Assembly (NCBI GenBank): GCA_050330055.1
Contig: JBHJOF010000250.1
Location: 1 to 21,999 of the forward strand
DNA length: 21,999 nucleotides
From: JBHJOF01 sp050330055
GTDB taxonomy: Bacteria > Pseudomonadota > Alphaproteobacteria > Kiloniellales > JAKSDN01
Direction: 5' to 3'
The number at the start of each line of letters is the position of its first letter. Position 1 is the first letter of the stretch. The notes beneath the pieces are model-generated. The model was not told where the DNA came from and made no database searches. It was given only the letters and a program-made list of their open reading frames with translations. The position numbers were made by a program, and so were the translations under genes. Below are positions 1 to 6,190 of this stretch, piece by piece.

Positions 1-1326
1 GAAGAGGGCAATCTTTCCAAATGGCTGAAGAAGGAAGGCGACAAGGTTGCCGCCGGAGACGTCATCGCCGAGATCGAGACCGACAAGGCGACGATGGAGG
101 TCGAGGCGGTCGAGGAGGGGACGCTCGGCAGGATCCTGGTCGAGGAAGGGACCGATGCGGTCGCGGTCAACACGCCGATCGCGGTGATCCTGGAAGACGG
201 CGAGGACGAATCGGCGCTGGAAGGCTTCGATGCTGGTGGGGAAGGGGCGGTTGAGCCGGAGAAGCCGAAGGAATCGGCCGAAAAGCCGGCGAAGCCAGCG
301 CCGGCCGATCCGGAGGCTGAGCCAAAGCCGGAATCGAAGCCGGAACCGAAGGCAGCGGCGTCCGATGCGAAGCCCGCCGCCAAGCCTGCTGCATCGGCGG
401 AGTCAGGCGACCGGGTGTTCGCCAGCCCGCTGGCAAAACGCATGGCCAAGCAGGCTGGCCTCGACCTTTCGGCGATCGCCGGCAGCGGCCCCAAGGGCCG
501 GGTGGTAAAGGACGACGTCGAGGCTGCGATCGCCTCCGGCGGGGCCAAGCCCGGCAAACCGGCGGCGGCCGAGAAGCCGGCGCAGGCCGATAAGGCTGCG
601 CCAGCAAAGGCAGCTCCGGCTCCGGCGGCAGGCGAGGCCGCCTTCGACCTGGTGCCGCATACCAGCATGCGCAAGGTGATCGCCCGCCGGCTGACCGAAT
701 CGAAACAGACCGTGCCGCATTTCTACCTGACGGTGGATTGCGAGCTCGATGCGCTGCTCGACCTGCGCAAGACCCTGAACGCGCAGGCACCCGACGGCGG
801 CTACAAGCTCTCGGTCAACGATTTCCTGATCAAGGCGGCGGCGCTGGCGCTGATCAAGGTCCCCGCAGCCAATGCCTCCTGGAGCGAGGACGGCTCCAAG
901 ATGTACAAGTCCGCCGACATCTCGGTCGCGGTCTCGATCGAAGGCGGCCTGATCACGCCGGTGATCCGGACGGCCCAGAGCAAGGGCTTGGCAACGATCT
1001 CGGCCGAGATGAAAGCGCTGGCCAAGAAGGCGCGCGACGGCAAACTGGTGCCGGAGGAGTATCAGGGCGGCACCTTCTCGCTGTCCAATCTCGGCATGTT
1101 CGGGGTCAAGCACTTCGAGGCGGTGATCAACCCGCCGCAGGGCTGCATCCTGGCCGTCGGCACCGGCGAGCAGCGGCCGGTGGTCAAGAGCGGGGCGCTG
1201 GCAATCGCGACCGTCATGTCGTGCACGCTGTCGGTCGACCACCGTGTGGTGGACGGGGCGGTCGGCGCCGAATACATGCAGGCGTTCAAGGGCCTGATCG
1301 AGAACCCGCTCTCGATGATGCTGTAA
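1..1326 (+). CDS. pdhC: Dihydrolipoamide acetyltransferase, E2 of pyruvate dehydrogenase (5' partial)
   Basis: E2 moves the acetyl group from the E1 reaction to coenzyme A on a swinging lipoyl arm and forms the core of the cytoplasmic pyruvate dehydrogenase complex. The frame is open from base 1, giving 441 visible residues; by comparison with the family about 15 N-terminal residues are missing. In order: a lipoyl domain with the lipoylated lysine in ETDKAT (visible residue 29); a long Ala/Pro/Lys/Glu linker (about 80-135); a peripheral-subunit-binding domain with FASPLAKRMA and GPKGRVVKDDV (about 139-177); a second Ala/Pro/Lys linker; and the catalytic domain from about 217. The catalytic motif DHRVVDG has His414 and Asp418. 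Only one lipoyl domain is visible. The next gene encodes E3, 32 bases on, which favours pyruvate rather than 2-oxoglutarate dehydrogenase. The E1 genes should lie upstream of the window. The gene is cut by the window edge, not damaged. Confidence 0.95.
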   Translation, partial: EEGNLSKWLKKEGDKVAAGDVIAEIETDKATMEVEAVEEGTLGRILVEEGTDAVAVNTPIAVILEDGEDESALEGFDAGGEGAVEPEKPKESAEKPAKPAPADPEAEPKPESKPEPKAAASDAKPAAKPAASAESGDRVFASPLAKRMAKQAGLDLSAIAGSGPKGRVVKDDVEAAIASGGAKPGKPAAAEKPAQADKAAPAKAAPAPAAGEAAFDLVPHTSMRKVIARRLTESKQTVPHFYLTVDCELDALLDLRKTLNAQAPDGGYKLSVNDFLIKAAALALIKVPAANASWSEDGSKMYKSADISVAVSIEGGLITPVIRTAQSKGLATISAEMKALAKKARDGKLVPEEYQGGTFSLSNLGMFGVKHFEAVINPPQGCILAVGTGEQRPVVKSGALAIATVMSCTLSVDHRVVDGAVGAEYMQAFKGLIENPLSMML

Positions 1327-1358
1327 AGCCCGAAGTATAGGCGGCAAGGATCTGATCT

Positions 1359-2756
1359 ATGGCCGAAAAGAGCTATGACGTCGCGATCATCGGCGGCGGC
1401 CCCGGTGGCTATGTCGCCGCCATTCGCGCAGCCCAGCTGGGGCTGAAGACGGCGGTGGTGGAACGCGCGCACCTGGGCGGGATCTGCCTGAACTGGGGCT
1501 GCATCCCGACCAAGGCCCTGCTGCGCTCGGCCGAGGTCTATCACTATATCGAGCACGCCGCCGACTACGGGCTCTCCGCTGGCAAGCCGGGTTTCGACAT
1601 CGCCGCGGTGGTCAAACGGTCGCGCGGCGTCGCCAAGCAGCTGAGTAACGGCGTCGGCTACCTGATGAAGAAGAACAAGATCGACGTCGTCATGGGCGAA
1701 GGCACGCTGGACGGCGACGGCAAGGTCAAGGTCAGCGGCGACCAGGCGACGACCCTGCAGGCCAAGCACATCATCGTCGCCACCGGCGCCCGCCCGCGGG
1801 TACTGCCGGGCATGGAACCCGACAAGAAGCTGGTCTGGACCTACTTCGAGGCGATGGTGCCCGACATCATGCCTAAGTCGCTGCTCGTGGTCGGGTCGGG
1901 CGCAATCGGCATCGAGTTTGCCTCGTTCTTCCGCACCATGGGCGCCGAGGTGACCGTGGTCGAGGTTCTGCCCCAGATCCTGCCGGTGGAGGACCACGAG
2001 ATTGCCGCGATGGCGCGGAAACGGTTCGAGAAGCAGGGCATGAAGATCATCACCGAGGCGAAGGTGACCAAGGTCGACAAGGCGGCCAACTCAGTGACCG
2101 CCACCATCGTAGGCAAGGATGGCAAGGAGCAGGAGCTGAAGGCGGACCGGCTGATATCCGCCGTCGGCGTCCAGGGCAACATCGAATCTCTCGGCCTGGA
2201 GAAGCTGGGCGTCAAGACCGACCGTGGGACCATCGTCGTCGACGGCTACGGCCGGACCAACGTGAAGGGCGTCTACGCGATCGGTGATGTCGCCGGGCCG
2301 CCGATGCTGGCGCACAAGGCCGAACACGAAGGCGTGATCTGCGTCGAGAAGATCGCCGGCCAGGACGGCGTCCACCCGATGGACAAGCTGAAGATACCGG
2401 GCTGCACCTATTGCCATCCGCAGATCGCCTCGGTCGGGTTGACGGAAAACAGGGCGAAGGAGGGCGGGCGCAAGCTGAAGATCGGCCGATTCCCGTTCAT
2501 CGGCAACGGCAAGGCGATCGCGCTCGGTGAGCCGGAAGGCCTGATCAAGACGATCTTCGACGCCGAGACCGGCCAGCTGCTGGGCGCCCACATGATTGGG
2601 GCCGAGGTGACGGAGCTGATCCAGGGCTATGTCGTCGCCATGAACCTGGAATCGACCGAGGAAGAGCTGATGCACACGGTGTTCCCGCACCCGACTATCA
2701 GCGAGACGATGCACGAGGCGGTGCTTGACGCCTATGGCAAGGTCATCCACGTCTAG
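1359..2756 (+). CDS. lpdA: Dihydrolipoamide dehydrogenase (E3)
   Basis: This FAD flavoprotein reoxidises dihydrolipoyl groups on E2 and passes electrons to NAD+. The 465 residues match the usual E3 length. The N-terminal FAD-binding fold shows GGGPGGYVAAIRAAQLG (about 12-28). The redox-active disulfide is CLNWGC with Cys43 and Cys48. The NAD-binding fold has VVGSGAIGIEFASFF near 180, the second FAD contact is YAIGDVAGPPMLAH near 310, and the C-terminal interface domain carries HPTISETMHE, which supplies the His-Glu catalytic pair across the dimer. The ATG start has AAGGA at 1346-1350, 8 bases upstream. It lies 32 bases after pdhC and is presumably cotranscribed with it. Because the gene sits in the pdh cluster it is probably the PDH-dedicated E3; a second E3 for 2-oxoglutarate dehydrogenase or glycine cleavage may exist elsewhere. 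Confidence 0.96.
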   Translation: MAEKSYDVAIIGGGPGGYVAAIRAAQLGLKTAVVERAHLGGICLNWGCIPTKALLRSAEVYHYIEHAADYGLSAGKPGFDIAAVVKRSRGVAKQLSNGVGYLMKKNKIDVVMGEGTLDGDGKVKVSGDQATTLQAKHIIVATGARPRVLPGMEPDKKLVWTYFEAMVPDIMPKSLLVVGSGAIGIEFASFFRTMGAEVTVVEVLPQILPVEDHEIAAMARKRFEKQGMKIITEAKVTKVDKAANSVTATIVGKDGKEQELKADRLISAVGVQGNIESLGLEKLGVKTDRGTIVVDGYGRTNVKGVYAIGDVAGPPMLAHKAEHEGVICVEKIAGQDGVHPMDKLKIPGCTYCHPQIASVGLTENRAKEGGRKLKIGRFPFIGNGKAIALGEPEGLIKTIFDAETGQLLGAHMIGAEVTELIQGYVVAMNLESTEEELMHTVFPHPTISETMHEAVLDAYGKVIHV

Positions 2757-2765
2757 TGGTGCGAC

Positions 2766-2791
2766 CCTGACGGATGGACCCATCCGTCAGG
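2766..2791. repeat. Perfect 12-bp inverted repeat after lpdA
   Basis: The arms CCTGACGGATGG (2766-2777) and CCATCCGTCAGG (2780-2791) are perfect reverse complements separated by two bases, so the RNA would form a strong hairpin 10 bases after the lpdA stop. It is followed on the + strand by GAAAATCGCC rather than a T-run, so it is not a textbook Rho-independent terminator. It could stabilise the 3' end of the pdh transcript, attenuate readthrough into lipA, or bind a dimeric protein. The octamer CTGACGGA recurs at 2834-2841, and a weaker 6-bp inverted repeat (CCCACT 2800-2805, AGTGGG 2819-2824) lies between them. Confidence 0.75.
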
Positions 2792-2889
2792 AAAATCGCC
2801 CCACTGGATCAATATGTTAGTGGGCCGATTCAGCTGACGGAAGGGAACCTTTCGTTAGCATCGGACCGCTAGGGGGCATGGGCGAGCAG

Positions 2890-2895
2890 AAGGAG
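2890..2895 (+). promoter_or_regulatory. Shine-Dalgarno AAGGAG deciding the lipA start
   Basis: AAGGAG ends 9 bases before the GTG at 2905. The in-frame ATG at 2878 has only a G-run one base away and no usable ribosome binding site, so the GTG is the better-supported lipA start. Confidence 0.7.
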
Positions 2896-2904
2896 AGCAC
2901 CAGC

Positions 2905-3858
2905 GTGGCCAACAGGATCGATCCCGCCCTGCGTCACCCGGAAAAGGCTCATCGGCCGGACAACCCGACCGCGCACCCGAAGCCGAAGTGGCTGCGGGTG
3001 AAGGCGCCGACGTCGAAGGGTTACCAGGACACGGTCAAGATCGTGCGCGAGCGCAACCTGCACACCGTGTGCGAGGAGGCGGCCTGTCCCAACATCGGCG
3101 AATGCTGGGCCAAGCGGCACGCCACCATGATGATCATGGGCGAGATCTGCACGCGGGCCTGCAGCTTCTGCAACGTGGCGACCGGCCGGCCGGACGCGCT
3201 CGATCCCTTCGAGCCGACCAACGTGGCCGCGGCGGTGGCCAAGCTCGGCCTCGAGCACGTGGTGGTCACCTCGGTCGATCGCGACGACCTGGCGGACGGT
3301 GGCGCCGTGCATTTCGCCCAGACCATCCGCGCCATCCACGAGGCGGCACCCGGCACTACGATCGAGGTGCTGACGCCCGACTTCCTGAAGAAGGACGGCG
3401 CGATCGAGACCGTGGTCGCCGCCCGGCCCGACGTCTTCAACCACAACCTGGAGACCGTGCCGCGGCTCTACGGCGAGGTGCGGCCGGGGGCGCGCTATTT
3501 CGCCTCGCTGCGCCTGCTCGATACGGTGAAGCGTCTCGACCCCGCCATGTTCACCAAGTCGGGCATCATGGTCGGCCTGGGCGAGGGCCGGGAGGAGGTG
3601 CTGCAGGTGATGGACGACCTGCGCGCCGCGGACGTCAACTTCCTCACCATCGGCCAGTACCTGCAGCCGACGCCCAAGCACCACGTGGTCGACCGCTTCA
3701 TCACGCCCGAGGAGTTCAAGGCCTACGAGCGCCAGGCCTACGCCAAGGGATTCCTCATGGTCTCGGCCTCGCCGCTGACTCGCTCCTCCTACCACGCCGG
3801 CGACGATTTCAAGCGCCTCCAGGCTGCGCGGGCGGCGAAGCTGGCTGTTCTCAGCTAA
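2905..3858 (+). CDS. lipA: Lipoyl synthase (radical SAM)
   Basis: LipA inserts two sulfur atoms into protein-bound octanoyl groups to make the lipoyl cofactor, using one [4Fe-4S] cluster for SAM cleavage and an auxiliary cluster as sulfur donor. With the GTG start the protein has 317 residues. The auxiliary-cluster motif is CEEAACPNIGEC (Cys56, Cys61, Cys67), the radical SAM motif is CTRACSFC (Cys82, Cys86, Cys89), and the C-terminal RSSYHAG (about 293-299) holds the serine that ligates the auxiliary cluster. All signature residues are present. The start at 2905 is chosen on its AAGGAG site; the ATG at 2878 would add 9 residues. The position after pdhC-lpdA is sensible because E2 is a LipA substrate. 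A 148-base gap with hairpins separates it from lpdA, so it may have its own promoter, but I could not define one. Confidence 0.95.
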   Translation: MANRIDPALRHPEKAHRPDNPTAHPKPKWLRVKAPTSKGYQDTVKIVRERNLHTVCEEAACPNIGECWAKRHATMMIMGEICTRACSFCNVATGRPDALDPFEPTNVAAAVAKLGLEHVVVTSVDRDDLADGGAVHFAQTIRAIHEAAPGTTIEVLTPDFLKKDGAIETVVAARPDVFNHNLETVPRLYGEVRPGARYFASLRLLDTVKRLDPAMFTKSGIMVGLGEGREEVLQVMDDLRAADVNFLTIGQYLQPTPKHHVVDRFITPEEFKAYERQAYAKGFLMVSASPLTRSSYHAGDDFKRLQAARAAKLAVLS

Positions 3859-3918
3859 TTAATAGTAGCGAGACAGTCGGCCTATTCTTTCTATCTAGAG
3901 AAGAGACGATTTTAATCC

Positions 3919-3942
3919 TTATGCCTAGCCTCTTAGGCATAA
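3919..3942. repeat. AT-rich palindrome between lipA and the PAS_5 gene
   Basis: TTATGCCTA (3919-3927) and TAGGCATAA (3934-3942) are perfect 9-base inverted repeats around GCCTCT; in RNA a G-U pair would extend the stem to 10 with loop CCUC. The surrounding stretch, about 3856-3945, is clearly more AT-rich than the rest of the window. It could be an operator for a dimeric regulator or an mRNA hairpin. No T-run follows, and I could not place convincing -35 and -10 boxes. Confidence 0.6.
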
Positions 3943-4006
3943 TGGGCGTAAGGTGTGTTCCGTGGAATGGACTTTGCGAGGGCTTCACTGCCCAGAGGTG
4001 GACTGC

Positions 4007-4564
4007 GTGGCGATCCCTGAGCCCAGGCGCGGCGAATACCGGCCTGGCACGAGAACTGACGATCCTGGATTCCTCGAGGCTGCGCCGCCGCGCGCTCTTG
4101 AGCTCTACCAGTACTGGGAGCAGAAGCGCGCCGGCCGTGCCATGCCCCGGCGCTGCGACATTGCACCAGAAGACTTCCGCTGGCACCTGCCCGGGATTCT
4201 GCTGGTCGACGTCGAAGGCGTCGACGAGCAGGGCGTGGGCATCTACCGCTATCGCGTGGTCGGCACCGGCGAGGTCCTCCTGCGCGGCCAAGACCCGACC
4301 GGCAAGCTGGTGCAGGAGGGCTTCTTCGGGCCCAGCGTCGAGGACACGTTGGATTGCTACGAACGGGTAAGGCGCGAGCGCTCGCCGCTCTTCGATTCTC
4401 AGGTCTACCGCATGCCGGACGGTGGCTGGCAAGAGGGCGTAACCCTGTTCCTGCCCCTGTCGGAAGACGGCGAGACCGTGTCCCAGATCCTGGTCTATGC
4501 CGAGAAGCGCAATCCGCGGCTGGCCGATGGCCCCCCCAGGGCAGGCTCCCCGCCGCCGTTCTAA
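4007..4564 (+). CDS. PAS_5 (DUF1457)-type PAS domain protein
   Basis: This appears to be a single-domain cytoplasmic sensor or ligand-binding protein of the PAS_5 family, seen widely in Rhodospirillales, with no experimentally known function that I can name. It has 185 residues from the GTG at 4007. The family pattern is visible: LYQYWEQKRAGRAMPRRCDIAP (about 33-54, broken here at a variable site), then LPGILLVDV (about 61-69), IYRYRVVGTGEVLLRGQDPTG (about 79-99) and a C-terminal strand QILVYAEKR. No kinase, HTH, GGDEF or membrane segment is present, so it must signal through a partner if it signals at all. The start was chosen because GAGGTG at 3995-4000 sits 6 bases before it; GTG codons at 3953 and 3962 are alternatives. 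It separates lipA from coq10, which are close neighbours in many alphaproteobacteria, and it is preceded by the AT-rich palindrome. Confidence 0.75.
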   Translation: MAIPEPRRGEYRPGTRTDDPGFLEAAPPRALELYQYWEQKRAGRAMPRRCDIAPEDFRWHLPGILLVDVEGVDEQGVGIYRYRVVGTGEVLLRGQDPTGKLVQEGFFGPSVEDTLDCYERVRRERSPLFDSQVYRMPDGGWQEGVTLFLPLSEDGETVSQILVYAEKRNPRLADGPPRAGSPPPF

Positions 4565-4661
4565 GAAGGCCGCTAGCCGCCCAGCATCTTGTCAAGCGAA
4601 TCTTGTCAAGCTTGGCGCCAGCGCGTATGCGGGTGCGACAGGATCGCACCGCTGGGGCGCC

Positions 4662-5135
4662 ATGCCGACACATGCCGAGACACGGGTGCTCCCCTATCAG
4701 CCGGAGCAGCTCTACCGGCTGGTCGCGGACATCGAGCGCTATCCCGAGTTTCTGCCCTGGTGCCTCGCCGTGCGGATGCGCAAGCGCGAGGGCAGTATCG
4801 TGCTGGCCGACCTGATCATCGGCTTCCGCATGATTCGGGAGCGCTTCGCCAGCCGCGTGACGCTCGATCCGGAGCGGCTGCGAATCGACGTCGCCTATAT
4901 CGAAGGCCCCTTGCGCTACCTCAACAACCACTGGCGCTTCGAGCCCCATCCGGAAGGCTGCATGATCGACTTCTTCGTCGACTTCGAGTTCCACTCGAAG
5001 ATCATGCGCAAGCTGATGGAGCCGCTGTTCAACGAGGCGGTGCGGCGCATGGTCGCCGCGTTCGAGGCGCGCGCCAAGGCGCTCTACGACGGCGACAGCG
5101 ACCACGGCCCTCATCCTTCGACAGGTTCAGGATGA
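4662..5135 (+). CDS. coq10: Coq10/RatA-family START-like protein
   Basis: The family binds hydrophobic ligands; the eukaryotic member Coq10 is needed for ubiquinone function, and the E. coli member RatA has been described as a ribosome-association toxin. A quinone role is the safer inference in an alphaproteobacterium. The 157 residues show MPTHAETRVLPYQPEQLYRL at the start, then VADIERYPEFLPWC (about 22-35), a central FASRVTLDPERLRIDV segment, and the family's signature end FEFHSKIMRKLMEPLFNEA. The ATG at 4662 fits the family N terminus, although its ribosome binding site is weak (G-rich, 4653-4659). The last residues, PSTGSG, and the TGA stop are encoded by the hairpin repeat at 5109-5137, so the natural tail seems to have been replaced. 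It converges with cinA 46 bases away. Confidence 0.88.
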   Translation: MPTHAETRVLPYQPEQLYRLVADIERYPEFLPWCLAVRMRKREGSIVLADLIIGFRMIRERFASRVTLDPERLRIDVAYIEGPLRYLNNHWRFEPHPEGCMIDFFVDFEFHSKIMRKLMEPLFNEAVRRMVAAFEARAKALYDGDSDHGPHPSTGSG

Positions 5136-5180
5136 GGCTTCGACAGGCCCTCATACTGAGCTCGTCGAAGTATGAGGGCC
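5109..5180. repeat. Tandem hairpin repeat between convergent coq10 and cinA
   Basis: Two perfect hairpins stand side by side. Hairpin 1 pairs CCTCATCCT (5109-5117) with AGGATGAGG (5129-5137) around an 11-base loop. Hairpin 2 pairs GGCCCTCATACT (5146-5157) with AGTATGAGGGCC (5169-5180), also around an 11-base loop. CTTCGAC (5138-5144) can alternatively pair with GTCGAAG (5164-5170). The core CTTCGACAGG is shared with the inverted repeat at 7412-7475, so this is a small dispersed family. Lying between convergent genes it could act as a bidirectional transcript end, but it has no T-run. The coq10 stop lies in the right arm of hairpin 1. Confidence 0.85.
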
Positions 5181-5181
5181 G

Positions 5182-5694
5182 TCAGGTGGAGTGTTTGCTC
5201 TGCCGAGCAAGCAGCTCCAAGGCGGCGGCGACGCTGGCCTCGCGCACCGCGTTGCGATCGCCGGGGAAGAGATGGCGCTCGCTCTCGGCCGCCATTGGCA
5301 TCGCGTTCGGGCCGCGGCGGCAGACTCCGAGGTAGACCAGCCCGACCGGCTTGCCGGCGGTGGCGCCGCCGGGGCCGGCGATGCCGGTCGCTGAGACCGC
5401 GACATCCGCCGGTGAGTGGCGCAGCGCGCCCTCGGCCATGGCGGCGGCGACCTCGGCACTGACCGCGCCGACGGTCTCGATGAGTTCGCGCGGTACGCCG
5501 AGCAGCTCGCTCTTGGCCTCGTTGGAGTAGGTCACGAAGCCGCGCTCAACCACGTCGGAAGAGCCGGCGATCTCGGTCAGGCAGCCAGCGATCAGTCCGC
5601 CGGTGCAGCTCTCAGCCGTCGCCAACGTCAGGCCAGCCTTCCGATAGAGTTCCAGCAGAGTCTCAGCTCGCTCCCGCAATACACTTGAAAACAT
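5182..5694 (-). CDS. cinA: CinA C-terminal domain protein, nicotinamide-nucleotide amidohydrolase
   Basis: Stand-alone CinA_C proteins (PncC type) deamidate nicotinamide mononucleotide to nicotinate mononucleotide, recycling NMN left by DNA ligase and other NAD-consuming reactions. The 170 residues correspond to the C-terminal domain only; the N-terminal MoaB-like COG1058 domain of full-length CinA is absent, as is common in Proteobacteria. Visible motifs are TAESCTGGLIAGCLTEIAGS (about 26-45), GFVTYSNEAK (about 52-61) and SATGIAGPGGATAGKPVGLV near 106-125. The ATG at 5694 lies 6 bases after the pgpA stop, so it is the last gene of the ispDF-pgpA-cinA run. Its stop abuts the tandem hairpin. 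The competence and DNA-damage names sometimes given to this family do not apply on present evidence. Confidence 0.9.
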   Translation of the reverse strand: MFSSVLRERAETLLELYRKAGLTLATAESCTGGLIAGCLTEIAGSSDVVERGFVTYSNEAKSELLGVPRELIETVGAVSAEVAAAMAEGALRHSPADVAVSATGIAGPGGATAGKPVGLVYLGVCRRGPNAMPMAAESERHLFPGDRNAVREASVAAALELLARQSKHST

Positions 5695-5700
5695 GGTTAT

Positions 5701-6189
5701 CTATCCAATCCACTGGGCCAAGCCATAGCACAGCAGGCCGGCATAGACGCCCGCCACGACGTCATCGGCCATGATGCCGAGACCGCCCTTCAGATTGCGG
5801 TCGCACCAGCTCGCCGGCCAGACCTTGACCACGTCGAAGAAACGGAAAGCGACGAAGGCGGCGCCGAACAACAGGGGATCGAGGCCGCAGGGGATCAGCG
5901 CCAGCCATTGGCCGGCCACCTCGTCGATCACCACGGCGCCGGGATCGGCGCGGCCGCTTGCAGCGGCGTAGCGCTGGCCGGCCCAAAGCCCGACCACGAA
6001 GACCACGGCCGCGCCGGCGGCGAGCGCCCAGGGCCCGCCGGCCCAGGCGAGGGCGGCGCCGAAGGGCAGGGCGGCGAGCGAGCCCCAGGTGCCCGGCGCC
6101 CAGGGAAGCAGGCCGCTGCCGAACCAGGTCGCGAGCAGGGCGGCGGGATGGGTGAGCGGCAGCGGGCGCTGGCCTCGCTCGTCCGCCAT
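5701..6189 (-). CDS. pgpA: Phosphatidylglycerophosphatase A
   Basis: PgpA removes phosphate from phosphatidylglycerophosphate to give phosphatidylglycerol at the inner membrane. The 162 residues match the family. Motifs include GLLPWAPGTWGSLAALP (about 27-43), the acidic VVIDEVAGQW (about 86-95) and the C-terminal FRFFDVVKVWP and GGLGIMADDVVAG (about 115-147), with several hydrophobic segments. The ATG at 6189 follows the ispDF stop with one base between them, so the two genes are probably translationally coupled. The frame is open further upstream into ispDF, but MADERGQRP fits the spacing and family start. PgpA is not the only PGP phosphatase in bacteria, so essentiality cannot be inferred. 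Confidence 0.93.
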   Translation of the reverse strand: MADERGQRPLPLTHPAALLATWFGSGLLPWAPGTWGSLAALPFGAALAWAGGPWALAAGAAVVFVVGLWAGQRYAAASGRADPGAVVIDEVAGQWLALIPCGLDPLLFGAAFVAFRFFDVVKVWPASWCDRNLKGGLGIMADDVVAGVYAGLLCYGLAQWIG

Positions 6190-6190
6190 C

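Noticed and set aside
2766..2796. Rho-independent terminator after lpdA
   Set aside because: The stem is strong but is followed by GAAAATCG on the coding strand with no T-run; kept only as an inverted repeat.
4662..5135. A toxin-antitoxin module (RatA toxin) with an adjacent antitoxin
   Set aside because: The family name RatA comes from E. coli. No small RnfH-like partner gene lies next to it, and the alphaproteobacterial context fits the Coq10 role better.
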